DNA of 64,000 nucleotides from Epiperipatus broadwayi (GCA_028023455.1 JAQFVV010006215.1:9319950-9383949), one strand, 5' to 3'; positions 24,851-38,269 are shown, numbered from the stretch's first letter. The notes: generated by a model from the sequence alone, not told the origin. Numbers and translations are program-made.

Positions 24851-27755
24851 TTATATATTCATTTCAAAATGTACTGCAAGCCTTTATTTTTGTACTAAAA
24901 TATTTCTTAACAGTTTACATTTTAGGCATTTTGGATACAAGTTATCTCTTTCTTGAATTACAATTATAAAGCAAATCTTTCCAGGTGGTAATTAATTGCT
25001 TGCATATTATATTTTTCTATGAATTCAATATATGATAGTCAATCATTGGATTACCTTCCTTAATAGTGTATTCCTTCCAATTTTTGTGCTTACAGGGCAG
25101 GATTTCACTATTATGGGATAGAACACATGACAGACATTTTCCATTTATAAATAGTCAAAGTTTTTGATAAGGCTATTCTGGCTGCCTATTCACTTCTTCC
25201 TAAAATTACATTTCAGATAGTGACTTTCAACTTAAGTAAAAGTTTTGCTCAACTATACATTCTAAAGGTGATATATGTATAGATACTTTTGTTTATACAT
25301 ATTGGAGAATTGTACCAAAGTTTTTGCTTCTCAAAGATGGACTGCTATTTCTATAATATGATCTATCACAATTTTTCTTTACCATTTGCTTTTAAAATGG
25401 TAGCACAGAGCATTATGAATCTCTATGAACAAGAACTAATGATTAATGATTGAATTAAACTAGTTCTAATTTCTTTTACATCTTGCTGTTTTGCCCTTAT
25501 CATAACTGCTAACACGTATGCCATGAATCAATGACTTATTTTCCAAATTGCTAAGTGTTTTCTCAATTAAAATTTTATAGAATTTATTTACTTTTGTTTT
25601 ATAATTTATACAAGTTTATTTTATCATATATTTTATTATTTTATTTCTTTTGTGATTATATATTTTGTACAATCTTATATACTATAGAAAATTCAAATAA
25701 TAAATTGGGCAGTACATGATTTATGATTTCCAATTTTTTTAAATTATAAATTATACTTTTCAGAATTATATCATTAATAAACCAAACTATATACTACATA
25801 ATAAAACTATGTCAATATACAAAGAATGAGTCCCCTCCCCCACACACTTTTACTATACTCAGTTTATAAATTAGTTAATTCAATATTATTTGTGGGCACA
25901 TGTACAATTTTTTAGTAACAAACTTTTAAAAAATATATAAAATATATTTTTATATATAAATGAGTAGTTTCTACGGTCACATATCTTTCCTCCTTTATGA
26001 TTTAATTGAATTATAAATACTAATAAAAGTACACTATTTATGAAATCATTTATCACTAGATATCTATATCTAAAATAAATTTATTAGCATCACAAAGCCC
26101 TATTTTATATATTAGTTCGGTTTTCAATATTTTATTTAGTTTATTTTTATAAATTTGAATACTGCAATAGTGTATTTCATAACAATAACCTCCCCTTTTT
26201 GACTAAAAATTTCAATTTTTATTTTTGAATAACTACTCTTTATAATTTTCCTTTGATTAAAATATTATCTTTACTGCTTGAAATATATTATTACTGCTTT
26301 TAAATAAGTATATAGAGAATATATATGTAATATTTGGATAGACTATATTTTATTTTCAAACCACTGATTCTTATGTTTTATTTCATTAATCATTTTCCCT
26401 AAACAATATTATATGCTATATTTTTGCTAGCCTATGGGGTATTATCATTATATAATATATATATAATAAATGAAACAGAAATAGAAACAAATAACACAAT
26501 TCCCTAAAATGTCCTAAATATAAATCTGTTAATAATTGACTGAAAGTTTTCCTTTCTGGCAAGCCTTAGAAAAAAGAACAAACTGTTGTTTAAAATCTCT
26601 CAGAAATAGAGTATCTATAGTAAAAAAAAAAACAAAAAACAGTATTATATAACAATAAATTTGCTCTGGCTCAATTAAATACGTATTCTATTTTATGAAA
26701 TAGTTAATGCCAGATTTATTTAACATGAGAGAAAAGAAAATTTAATTTTGGATCTAATTTTATAGTTTTTGTTAAAATATAGATATCACTTATAGTTTTT
26801 TAAAAAAAATTTTATAAATTAAATGTTCTAGAATATTTATTTAGGTAATGGAAATGACAATTTTATGTAATGGTTAAATCATAGTTGAAAGATGGGAAAA
26901 GCTTAAGATAGTTGAATTTTTCAGTATTTGTTTTTGTCTTTTGAAAAAAATAAATTGAAAGCATTGATAATAGACTCTTTATTATTGCATTCTTTCAATC
27001 TTTTTTTTCTTTGACCATAAAAATAATCTGCTTTCAGAAATAGAACCTATAAATATATGTCTTTCCTAATAATTTTTGCAAAAAATCTTAAGTGATGATT
27101 TCATGTAACATCAAATCAGGGAAATAATAAATCCTATATATATATATATAAGTTTGGTATCATTCATTTTTAATTTTATCCAACTTCAATGTAATAGTAC
27201 TGGAATTTCAAAAACACCATATATGTATATATATTGTAACGGGCACATATGTACATTACATTATTTTTTATTAGTAAACATAAAAAAAAAAGTTTGCCAA
27301 TAAAAATTTCTTTTTTAAGAATTAAAAACTGAAAATTAAAAAATCATCTTAAACTCACATATATATAAAATCGCACAGATAAATAATTATTAAAATAAAA
27401 CTTTATTAAAAAAAGAGTAGTTTAAAAATAAATTTTCAGAAAAGATTTAGAGATAAAAATATATGTTTAAGTTTGAAAACAAATTAATTAATCTTTTGTA
27501 AAATGGAAATGATTATTTTAATTAGTAAACTAGCCTTTGGGCATTTAAATGTATAAGCATCGGTCAGATAGAAAAACAATAGAAACTTTTAGCAAATGAA
27601 AGAAATCCATCGGGAAATCAGACCTCAACGAAAAGGTTTTCACCATCATGACGTAATGTTGAGTTAATCCACAAAATTATTATAAAAGGAAAGGTTTGAA
27701 AATAAAAGAGTTAATTAGTTATTATGATGTGACTATATGTGTTAGTGTGGAGTTG
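24851..27755. other. AT-rich DNA, nothing recognised
   Basis: No gene or clear interspersed repeat. Only poly(A/T) runs and short TA microsatellites (for example 27,136-27,151). Confidence 0.5.
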
Positions 27756-27760
27756 AAGGA

Positions 27761-27795
27761 GAAGGGATTGAAAAGACGCACTCTTCAATCCCTTC
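27761..27795. other. Perfect 12 bp stem-loop
   Basis: GAAGGGATTGAA (27,761-27,772) and TTCAATCCCTTC (27,784-27,795) form a perfect stem around an 11-base loop. It lies in a slightly GC-richer patch. Function unknown. Confidence 0.6.
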
Positions 27796-28239
27796 AGTTT
27801 TGTTAAAAAAAAAAAAAAGAGAAATGACATCGTTTTTTTTTCTACATTAAGGACAAACTAAACTAAAAGACCTCCGGATAAATAAATAAAAAAACAATGG
27901 CTAACTCAACAAATCTTTTTAGGATGGCATGGGAATTCATGTTCAAATGGCAAGCAACAGATAAAGATGAACTGTTTTAAACCGTAAAAACTTTATAATT
28001 AATGAACATTAAATTAAAAACTTTCCGTATTTAAAATAATTAAGAAATAGAATCCTATCTGACCAACGTTATTTATTAATTAGTTATAATTTTATTTAAT
28101 GTATTTCTTTTGTAAAATCATTTCCATTTATTTATTTGTTCTTTAAGTTTTGTTATGATTTCTGTTTTTCATTAAACTAGTTATATAAATATTAAACTTA
28201 AGTCGGGCATGAATGGCTATATAGATTTGTAAAGTTATA

Positions 28240-28740
28240 TTAGGGAAGGGTAATCTTAGGTTATTCGTTTCATAGTTGAATTAAATCAATTGATTGGATA
28301 TATTGGTGTAATTAGTAGATGTAGTACGAGATTTGCTATGTGCAGAATCGCTATTATATGCCGCACACACTCGTTTTGCCTATGGGAGGAATTATAAGAC
28401 GGAGACAGCAGTTCCTTCCTATGGAGTTTTTTTTTTTGCTTTCATCATCAGATAGATGTAATATTCCTATCTGACAAGAAGCAGTTTCTTCTCTTAACCT
28501 AATTGTGCTGCCATATTCGTATTACATTGAACACATCGATATATCAGATGGATTGAAGTTTGGTTTGACTGCGAACCTTTGGCCTAAGGTTAAACAAGGA
28601 TTGAATATGTTCTTTTCAAATGCAAATCTATGTAGTCTATTCATACTCGACACTCTAAATAAAGATGCATTAAATTTAAGTTGGGTATAGACGCTTGCAT
28701 GGGTTCATTACCAGTTGATTATGTTTTTGGTTTTCATATT
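28240..28740. other. GC-richer unidentified patch
   Basis: Contains several CpGs (GCCGCACACACTCG, AAGACGGAGACAGC) and a 61-codon plus-strand open stretch (28,505-28,690) using a non-ATG start. No protein family is recognised. It could be exonic or an old repeat. Confidence 0.2.
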
Positions 28741-29200
28741 CGGTCAAAATATATATAGACATTCGGTAAATACTGATACCTTACAGTGAGTATCTAAAAT
28801 GTATTTATTCGGATGTCTTTTAAGTTATTGGTGTTAATGCAAGCATCTTATGGTGAATGCTATTGGGTTACTTATAAATTTCCCTCTGCAATTGGTGGTA
28901 TCAATGATTTTGTAGTTTGATCATTTATGTTTATTTTGAAATGTTTTTGACCGTGGAATCTATGTAACCGATCTATACTCAACATTTTTAAACAAATCTG
29001 TGCGAACTAATAATAGTATAAAATTTAAAATGTAAATTAAAAAATCTAAATAAAAGTAAAAAATAATGTTAAATCTTATATATATATATGTGCGTAAATA
29101 AATTTTTGCATGTTAATTACTGGCAGTGGCTTATTTTATTTATTTTTTAATATTGAAATATAATTAGATAAGATATTATATTATTAAATCTCTGCTACTC
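28741..29200. other. AT-rich DNA, nothing recognised
   Basis: No supported feature apart from a TA run near 29,079-29,089. Confidence 0.5.
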
Positions 29201-29204
29201 CCTG

Positions 29205-29480
29205 AGCTAGTGACATGGGCTAACGACCGGATATCAAAATATATAAATAAAATTTAAAAAAAATTTTTTTTGACTTACGTATCTGCCTACTTTATAAATT
29301 TTTCTAGGTTCAAATACCTAGATGGCACCCTGTAGTGCAGATTACGTTAAGCTCCCATTATAGAAAGAAATGTTAGAAATAAATATTTTCCATAAGCTCC
29401 ACTGAAAATGTGAGAGTGAGTCGAATAAGCCCTGGGGATTTGAAGCCAAAGGTGACAGAAGCAAGGCCCCTTTTATATAT
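29205..29480 (+). repeat. Dispersed repeat, possibly tRNA-derived
   Basis: ATGGGCTAACGACCGGATATC followed by AAAATATATAAAT is shared in diverged form with 58,432-58,475 (ATGGTATAGCTAACAAACTGG onward). The first part resembles an A box, and AGGTTCAAATACC (29,308-29,320) resembles a B box. An internal A/T-rich insertion separates them. A SINE origin is plausible but unproven. Confidence 0.35.
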
Positions 29481-29637
29481 ATACGATAACATGAACATAT
29501 GTAACTTTTATAGAGTACAGTATATGTTATAAATTTTAAATTATATTTAATAAATATAATGTATCAAGAAATGTATTAATATGCTCTCACCTATGACAAT
29601 AAAATGTTAGTCTGTTATATCTTTAGATATAACCAAT

Positions 29638-29695
29638 TAGTGAAGATTATAACTTGTGAGATATCTAGTGAAGATTATAACTTGTGGGATATCTT
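29638..29695. repeat. Two tandem 28-29 bp units
   Basis: TAGTGAAGATTATAACTTGT followed by GAGATATC or GGGATATC occurs twice in direct succession. Confidence 0.9.
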
Positions 29696-30712
29696 TTACA
29701 GAGCAAAAGATTTATAAGATTTTGCTGTGTAGTTTTAATTTTATCTAAATTACATGTGAGAACTATTGTTTTTTTATAATTATATATAAATGTAAAAAGC
29801 ATTACTTCTATTTCTAATCTGATTATAATTGGGTTGCTATATGCTTAATTATTTGACAGAATGCACGAATGTATTAATATTAGCTATGATTTTAATAAAA
29901 AAATAAATAAACACATATAACTAGACTTTTAAACAAAGGCAGATTGTAGATTCTGTACAAGAAGAGTGACACCATAATACTTTTGATTTATTTCTATTTG
30001 GAACTGAGAGTTGGATTCTCTGCTGAACTAATGTGCCTAAGATACAATTTATCAGATTTTCTATCATAATTTTTAACTTTTCCGTTTTAGATTTAATGAT
30101 CTTCCTACCTGTTTAATTACAAATATTCAAATTTGATTTACATGTCTGGTATTGATTATAAATGTGTTGTTTTTTTTTTTTCTGTAGAATTAGTAAATAT
30201 ACAGATTAATAGATTCATTTAAAATTAAGAAATATTATAGACACAAGATGGTAAGACTTTTTTTATATTTATTTATTTGAATAATCCCAAACTGAAATCA
30301 AAAAGTATATATATATAAGTACAAAGTACTTCCACCTGAGACTAATTTTTCAGAACATTATTTTCACTTTTTCATTATTTTTTGTTATCGGATTGCAAGA
30401 TAAATGATCATACGAGAGCTTTTTCTTACTAAAATAAAATTGATCTCTTAGCATTAACTATATAAGAAAGAAAAACAACTATTAACAATTTTGAAAGCTA
30501 CAAATTGTTTTGTAATTAATTTCAATTTTTTAATTCTATTTTATAAATGACACACCAATATTTGACTTTTGATAAAGATGATCAAAGTACATTCTAACCC
30601 GGATATACTTTTATTATTATTTTAATCTATTTATTAATTTATTTTCAAAATAATTATTTAATTGAAAACTCATATAATATTGATAACTTAAATTTGTAAT
30701 TGTGTTACTAAA

Positions 30713-30773
30713 ATGGATATTAAGTTGTGCTGCCTTCTAATAATATTTGCTTCTACTATAAATATTTTATCAG
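30713..30773 (+). CDS. Candidate first coding exon encoding a signal peptide
   Basis: ATG at 30,713 sits in a favourable context (A at -3, G at +4) and opens a 20-residue peptide. A lysine at residue 4 is followed by a hydrophobic core (LCCLLIIFAST) and a small-residue end (ILS), the shape of a secretory signal peptide. Immediately after comes CAG|GTAATT, a plausible 5' splice site. It would place a phase-1 intron after the signal peptide, a common arrangement in animal secreted proteins. The nearest acceptor (TTGATTTACAG, ending 31,047) would add only five residues (EKAVF) before a stop, so any true second exon may lie elsewhere. No promoter beyond a weak TATA-like ATATAATATT 40 bp upstream. 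A chance match is quite possible. Confidence 0.25.
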
Positions 30774-31219
30774 GTAATTATTTTTTCTATCAATAGTAAA
30801 AGCGCTATTTTTGTTAAACGCAGATGGAAATATATTATGTTTTTATGTAAAAAAAAAAAAACTACGTCATTAAAATATAATTTTTTTTTTTTAAAACTTT
30901 AGTAGCCCTCAAAGTTGTTTCAGAAATTGTATGAAGTTAAAACTAATTTTTTACTAATTCATACTGTAATTTGAAGATCCTTAAAATTTTTTAACTAAGT
31001 AAATTAATATGCAAAAATATTAATTTTATCTATATATTGATTTACAGAAAAGGCTGTGTTTTAAATAAAGAAAAAGTTCCTAAGTATTGGAAGTGTATAT
31101 GTGTATTACTAATTTTTCGATTCTTGTTTTATTCTAATTTACATATTGTTTTTTTTTTTTACTTTTATATTTTAATAAATTATTCCTTATTAAATAATAT
31201 TAGATTTTTGTTGTTATGA

Positions 31220-31860
31220 ACCTGGTGAATCACTTTAATTCTTATTTAGTTTTGTTTTTTTAAACAAATAGGTTTAATATAAATTTTTTGTTTGTTCATA
31301 TATATTTTATTTTTTTCTTAAAATGAAATTTATTTTGAATTTAATAAAATACAGTATTTAAGTCCGTATCTTCACACTTTTGAATCAGTAATCAGAGATT
31401 ACTGATTCCATTTGGCATATCTATAAGAAAGAAGCCGTTTTGTAAAATTTTTCCTGCTCATAGCAGAGAATATATATATTTAAATTCATAGAAATCAATC
31501 AACACTTAGATAATCCCAATATCAATAATATTCAATACTCTCTATATGCTCTCAAGACAACCTTCTTTAACAATATATGGATATATATTTTCACTAAAGT
31601 TTCAACTACAAAGACCTAATGAGAAAAAAATTGAGTTGAATACACACATACATAAATATATTCAGATATCTACTGTGTGATTGCATAAAGCAATTTTAAC
31701 TCAAGTATACATTCATGAGATTTTATGACTAATGAAACATTAACTAATATTATATGTATGTGAGTGAAAGTAAAGCTTAAAGCTTTAATAAATATTCTCG
31801 TATTTACATATATTGTTCGGGAATTAATATCATTAGAAATTAATTACAAAGAAAGTAATA
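31220..31860. other. AT-rich DNA, nothing recognised
   Basis: A small perfect palindrome, AATCAGTAATC then AGAGATTACTGATT (31,383-31,407), is the only structure noticed. Confidence 0.5.
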
Positions 31861-31863
31861 TAG

Positions 31864-31973
31864 TAGTCCGTTTGCGTATGTGGCGCAATTGTTCTCGAAG
31901 CTGTAAATTGTTAATAAATAAATAAACAATTTACAGTTTTGAGGACAAGCGCGCTACCCATGCAAACGGACTA
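31864..31973. repeat. Short foldback element with 49 bp arms
   Basis: 31,864-31,912 (TAGTCCGTTTGCG ... CTGTAAATTGTT) pairs with 31,925-31,973 (AACAATTTACAG ... CAAACGGACTA). About 40 of 49 positions are identical and there are no gaps. The loop is 12 bp (AATAAATAAATA). Most arm differences are transitions that G-U pairing would tolerate in RNA. One arm contains TGGCGCAATTG, similar to a tRNA A box. Much higher GC than its surroundings. Confidence 0.8.
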
Positions 31974-32295
31974 GTATATATATTCCCTCAAAGTAAAAAA
32001 AATATTTGGCCAAAGAAAGTAATAATAAATGAAAACATTTCTCAGTTACAACTAAAAAAAGTCCTTTTTATATAATTTACTGAACTAATGCCAATTATCA
32101 TGACACAGTTTGAATACTTGGGATTTAAATGCTTATTGTTGAGTTTCATTGCTCCCTATTGTCAATAACTGCATTATATGCGAAAAACTTATGATTGATT
32201 AGACAATAAATAGATGTCTAATTATTCTTATTTAATTAAAGAGCAAAATAGAAAAGATAAAAAAAACCATTAAACCCTCATAGCTTAGTGAATAA

Positions 32296-32371
32296 TATCT
32301 TTTTATGACCTTTCTCTTTAATAAAGTGATGCCGGAAAGGCCTTGAGCTAGCAGTAGCTTATTTAAAACAC
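32296..32371 (+). repeat. GATA-linked dispersed repeat, long-tract copy
   Basis: Matches the reverse complement of 16,976-17,066 (TATCTTTTTATGACCTTTCTC; AATAAAGTGATG; GGAAAGGCCTTGAG; CAGTAGCTTATTTAA). Just upstream, CATAGCTTAGTGAATAA (32,279-32,295) resembles a tRNA A box, so this may be a SINE whose 3' tail became the tetranucleotide array. Confidence 0.7.
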
Positions 32372-33031
<660 letters not shown>

Positions 33032-33081
33032 ATGGAAGTGCTGTGAATAAATTTGAATATGCTGAAAGAGCCAAAAAACTG

Positions 33082-33738
33082 TATCATCATCATAATCAAC
33101 TCTCCATGTTCAATCCATCTTACACTGATCTCTAGCCTTTTTTCTCCACATTACTCCTGCACACTTTCTTATTTTATCCATCACTTATGTGGTCTCTTTC
33201 TGGATCTTTTACAATCTCTTGGAATCCAGTTGACGATTTCAATTGTCCATCTATTATCATCTCTTTTATCAATATGTTCAGTCCAACTCCACTTGTCTTT
33301 TAATTCTTTCAACAATGTCAGTAACACCTGTTTGTTCTCTTACCCATATATTTTGTTTTTAATCTCTTTCTTTGAGTGGTCTGAAATCTCTGTATTGCTC
33401 TTCCATTAAGAATCCAAGTCTCAGATCCATAAGTAAGAATTAGTAAAACAAATCTATTAAAAAATCTTCCTTTTCAAACCCATAGGCATATTTCCTTTTA
33501 GTATTAAGTTATTTCTACCAAAAGCACTCCAACAAAGTTTAAATCTATGATTAATTTCATCCATTATGTTTCCATCTGTAATAATAAACTGACAAAAGTA
33601 TTTGTAGTTGTTAACTCCTTTTTTATTTTCATCTTTTGAGAAAATCCATTCAACATTACTTTAGTCTTTTTAACATTTACCTTTAGTCCTACTTTCTTAC
33701 TTTCATCTGATAACTCCTGCAACATTTCCTGAAGCTCT
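33082..33738 (-). pseudogene. RTE-like LINE remnant, RT C-terminal part (minus)
   Basis: C-terminal part of a non-LTR reverse transcriptase of the RTE type. Minus-strand frames, with shifts and stops, show in order: LELQEMLQELSDESKKVGL and VKKTKVMLNG (after the catalytic FADD, which is lost); NNYKYF; FGRNNLILKGNMP; LTYGSETW (written with frameshifts); and DDNRWTIEIVNWIPRD with a following RKRP. These are the usual landmarks from the palm domain to the C terminus of this family. The 3' end is an ATGATGATG-type tail at 33,081-33,095. At 33,738 the element is cut by a hAT-like transposon end, so the catalytic motif and endonuclease are missing. The plus-strand open frame at 33,053-33,409 is its antisense shadow. 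Confidence 0.8.
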
Positions 33739-33830
33739 AGAGTGGTGGTCTTCAACCCTTGATCCGCAAACCGGGCCACAGTAGTTTTCTGCTGGTCTAT
33801 GGTAGACTGGCAGTAAAGTTTGTAATAACA
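33739..33830. mobile_element. hAT-like transposon terminus
   Basis: AGTGGTGGTCTTCAACCCTTG followed by ATCCGCAAACCGGGCC closely resembles the terminal inverted repeat and subterminal region of hAT elements (CAGTGGTTCTCAACC type). The junction carries the palindrome CTCTAGAG, which fits the 8 bp duplications of hAT insertions. I did not find the matching opposite end or a second CTCTAGAG, so this may be one truncated end. Confidence 0.5.
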
Positions 33831-34199
33831 AAATAATAAGAGTTTAAACTTTTAATTAATATAAACAATTTTTATTTATTTATTCATCTCATTTTTATCC
33901 AATTAAAAAAAAAGAAACATTTGGTATATAATTTTGCCAAAATTCTTTCTATTTCTTCATCTGCTTCTTTTAATATATCAGTATTAACACATGATATTTC
34001 TAACCTTCAGAAACATTCAACAAATGAAAGTTAAATTTTGCAAATTGTGTTTTGAATGCAACTTTTGAAAATGATTCAGATTTGGCTGAAACTGCAAGAA
34101 AGATAGCAACAATGCATCAGAATTTTTCTACCGAGTCAAGATAATATATGAAAAAAAAAAAGAAATATAAACTTTAAAAAATGATCCATTAAAAAAAAA
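33831..34199. other. AT-rich DNA between transposon end and RTE remnant
   Basis: No recognisable feature. It may be the interior of the hAT-like element, but nothing in it shows a transposase. Confidence 0.4.
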
Positions 34200-35905
34200 T
34201 GAATATCTGGTGTTTTATAAAATGTTAGAAAAAAGAGTTAATAATGATATAAGAAAATATAATTATGAATTAGCAAAGAAAGCTATAGAAGTGAATTAAT
34301 GCCTCAAAATTTGTAAAACACTATCTTGCTATTGGAAGAAAAGTTATTCCAGCAACATGAAGAAAAGATGGGATTAATTATTAAAAAGAGGATTCACAAC
34401 ATGAAATATGTAGAAGAGTTGAATAAAGAATATATATAATAAAAAAATAAAAAAACAAAGTATCCTCTGCAATTACTACTACATAAATTCTGAATTGTCA
34501 AATATTTTAAAGAGAGCTAAGACAAGTAATTTAATTTGTGAAGAAGAGGAAAATTACAGAAAATGATAGAATTATTAACTTAAAATAATTAAGTGAAAAA
34601 TTAGACAAAATATTGTCAAAACTATGTATCAAAATTCTAAATGATAAAAATGTAAGAAATGATTGTAAGAATGCAATAGATATTTAAATGAAGATATAAC
34701 AATTGAAGGTAATAAAAATTACATACAAATTAGTCTCCTATCAGTTATTTACAAAATGTTTATGATGATAATTATAATTGGTCTACAATAAACATTGACT
34801 TTTAACCAGCCAGAAGAACAAGATTGATGTAAAAATAGTTTTAGTACAGTTAATTGCATCCAAATATTGAGACAATCTATAGAAATGACTGATGCCATTA
34901 TACTTTATATTTGTAAATCATAAAAAGGCATTTGAATGATTACAGTGATTAAAGCTTTGGATGTCAAGATATAAACCCTAGATATAGTCTTATGTTGATA
35001 GTAAGAAGTTTAACATTGAGATGAGTATATGCCAAGGTGATTCTATATCTGAAAATTTTTTACAATAGTTTTATAAAAAGTATTTTAGAGATTAAAATGG
35101 GAAGCTAAAAAGTAAATGAGATTATATAAGTCATCTAGATTTTGCAGCTGCTAAAATTATTTTTACAAATAATGTTTCACAGTTTTAGGAAATTTTTAAA
35201 GAGTTATCAGACAAAAGCAAAAAAAATAGCACTATAGATCAGTGCTATAAAGACTAAAGTAAGGTTTAATAGGTGTTCTTAGAAGAAAGTGCACATTGAT
35301 AGTCATGGATTTAGAAAAAATTAAAAACTACAAAAACCTTAATCAGATTATTAATTAGTTGGAAACTTAATAGATGGAATTAATCAAGAAATTGACCTTG
35401 GATGGAATGCTTTGTGTTTTGGTAGAAATAATTTTAAAAGCAAATATGATTATGTATTTGAAAAAAGTTTTAAATTAATGTATTTTACTTATGGATTTGA
35501 GACTTGGACACTTAACATAAAGCCAATGCAAAGATTTCAGACCACTTCATTGTAGGATGAAATTGAAAATAAAATAGATGGATGAGAAAACAGACAAGTA
35601 TCATAGACATCATTAAAAAAAATTTAAGAGATTGAAATAAAATGGGCTGGATATATTGCTAGAAAAGATGATAATAAATGGATAGTTAACGTTTTTAATT
35701 AGATCCTAGGATTTGTTAAAAAAAAAAACCCTAGAAAGAGGCCAAATGTTAGCTGGGTGGATGAAATAAGCAAGTTGATGGTGTAATGTGAATAGAAGAG
35801 AATATGGGTTAGAGAAACTGGATTAAAGTAGGAGAGATCTTTATTTTGCTTGCAGTGGCTCAATAATGATTGAAAATGATAATGAAAATGATAATGTATA
35901 TAAAA
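34200..35905 (+). pseudogene. RTE-like LINE remnant, reverse transcriptase (plus)
   Basis: A longer but heavily decayed RTE-type reverse transcriptase with many stops and frameshifts. Landmarks in order: the pre-RT helix region with KYNYELAKKAIE (34,256-34,292); the motif around NYIQISLLSVIYKMF (34,717-34,762); FNQPEEQD and SFSTVNCIQ (34,803-34,865); NHLDFAAAK at the catalytic position, where the usual FADD aspartates are not intact (35,130-35,157); FKELSDKSKK; and DDNKWIVNVFN with a following GWMKASW-like C terminus (35,670-35,790). The 3' end is a GAAAATGATAATG tail near 35,880-35,900. It is in the opposite orientation to the remnant at 33.1-33.7 kb, and the overlapping parts differ, so they are separate insertions. 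Confidence 0.75.
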
Positions 35906-38263
35906 AATTATTTAGTTTTTGAAAATATTATATACGTTTATGTGAGTAATTTTTATGTTATTATTATAAATACAAATGGGCAAAATTAAGTAGAAATATA
36001 GAATATATATATATGGCTATGAAAAAAAAAATGTCTCAAAAATTATAAAAAAAAATTATGTGAAAAAATATTTAGATACTAAAAAATAATTGTGCTAAAA
36101 TGACGGCAAACAATAGCAAAATGTCAGTGATGATGATCAAATGTTTTGATTAATTTGGTTCAGCTAGAAATCTTAACATATAGTATTATATTTATTCAGC
36201 ATTTTTAGATTTGGTAACGTTAAATCAGTATTTATCATCATGGAAAATACATTCTATCTATATATTATTATTATTATTATTATTATAATTTAATAGTTAG
36301 TTTCTCAGGGGATCGTGTGATATTTAAATACTAGAAGTTATAGATTGAGCTTTGATTGGGAATCTAATATTTCTGAAATAAATCACGACTTTAATGTAAT
36401 GGTATCTTGATAAACTCAAAAGCTTAAAATTTCCTGATAATAGTCAATTATCACTTTTGGTACTTAGATTGTCACATGACTTATTGAGTAATAAACATTC
36501 TATTATTTTATTAACGTTGCATTTATTTGCTAGTAATTAAAAAAATAAATTGATATTTAGAAGAACTATAATACTAGCACACAATTTTAATAAATAAAAG
36601 CTATGAACTTTTATTTTCATTAAAATAAATGTTGTGTACTGATAAATGATAAAATTTATAAATGCCTTATCAAAATTTTTAAAGCATCAATTATTAAGAT
36701 TAAAATTTTAAAAAATCAAATTTATAGCGTTAGTTAGTAAATAATGTGATAAAGGAAAAATATTTTCCTTTTAATGTAAAACTGTATTTAGATTTCAGAA
36801 AATCTTAATCTAAACTTGCACAAATTATTGGCTCATGTGATATGTGATCTACTTAATTTTAAGGGTGAAAATTTAATATTATTTAATAATTTAACATCAT
36901 CTTTATTAGTCATCTATCTGCTAAATGATACGTCTTTCGCGCCAAAATTAGACCTTTTTTTTTTCTACATCTTTTTAGCACTTTCCGCTTTAATATTCAC
37001 AACTACTTTTAGCCTTTTTTAAAATCCTAACTCTTTTTTTCCTATATTTACATTTCCTTTCAAATATACTTTATACGTATGAATAATATTTCTGTAGTGT
37101 AATTTTTACTACACCACTTCAGAAATATTCTTCATTATTGGATAATTTCTAGTCTAATGAATGACTAATAATTATAAATTCTTAAATGTTTTATAATTCA
37201 TCGATTTCTAAGAATATTCGTAACAAATTATTTTTTGCTTCAATATTTTGATTATTGACTTGTTATTAAATCACTAATATATATTTAGTGAAAATATTCA
37301 ATGATCCACTGAATTTTATACAAAATAAGCATCACTTCTTATAATTCTTAGTCCATTAAATTATTCTTTGATTTTTTTTCTTTTGTTGTTTATATAAAAT
37401 ATTTTGTAGTCTACCAATCTCTTTCAATATCACATTCTCATTTGTTCAATATATTTTCTATTTATATCTGTATAATGCCACTACTCTACAAATATGATCT
37501 CTATTATTCTGCAGGTTAAAATGATCCTTATCTTTTTATCACTCTTTTTACAACTTAATATGATCCAAAAATGTTAATTTTAAATTGCCTTATCCTATCT
37601 TATAGTCTATTTTAAAAGTAAGATTTCCTATATTAAGCTTTTTTTTTGTGCTAAGAATTTTTCTTTTGTTTTGATTATTCTATTCACTTTTTTAATTTTT
37701 TATCAAGCTTTTAATTTGACTAGCAAAACTAATTTAGGAGAAAAAGGAGTAAATCTATTCATTAATTTGATATCAGTTTTGTGGAATTCAAAGTCATACT
37801 CACAGAAGATATGACCTAACAGATTAAATTAAGTTATGTCATTCTAACTTAATGTATTCTTGAAGATTTATAACCTTGATTGCATAGGCTTTTTGTGAAT
37901 ATTGTTGAAATAGCAGCTATTGCTTAATTAAATATTGGGATGATTATAAAAACTAAAAAAAAACCTGATTAGTACTTCTGAACAAGTAAAAACATATACC
38001 CACTGAGATGCATAAAAAAGTGTGGTTGCAGAAAAGGCTCTCCATTGATTCTTCTCTTAGTTTTTCAATGCACCTGTTCTCAACAATCTTATTTATTTAT
38101 TCAATTACTTTTTAAGTTGGATGAAATTCTCTACAAAGAACATAGGTTTTATGTTATATATAAAGATAACATTTTAATATTTTTTAGTATTGTATCTCCT
38201 TTGAGATTTATTTTTGTTTTGTTTTTTTTAAACATTAATTTAGGTTTTTAAACACTTTTTTTA
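35906..38263. other. AT-rich DNA with one (ATT)n run
   Basis: (ATT)n at 36,262-36,287. 37,340-37,720 is pyrimidine-rich on plus and might be another antisense LINE fragment, but I could not identify motifs. No gene supported. Confidence 0.45.
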
Positions 38264-38269
38264 TTTTGT

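Noticed and set aside
33053-33409. 118-codon plus-strand open frame
   Set aside because: Antisense of the minus-strand RTE remnant, whose C-terminal landmarks are in the other strand.
33739-33779. RFAD resembling an RT active site at the start of a minus frame
   Set aside because: Encoded by the hAT-like terminus, not by the RTE; the true motif is lost at the junction.
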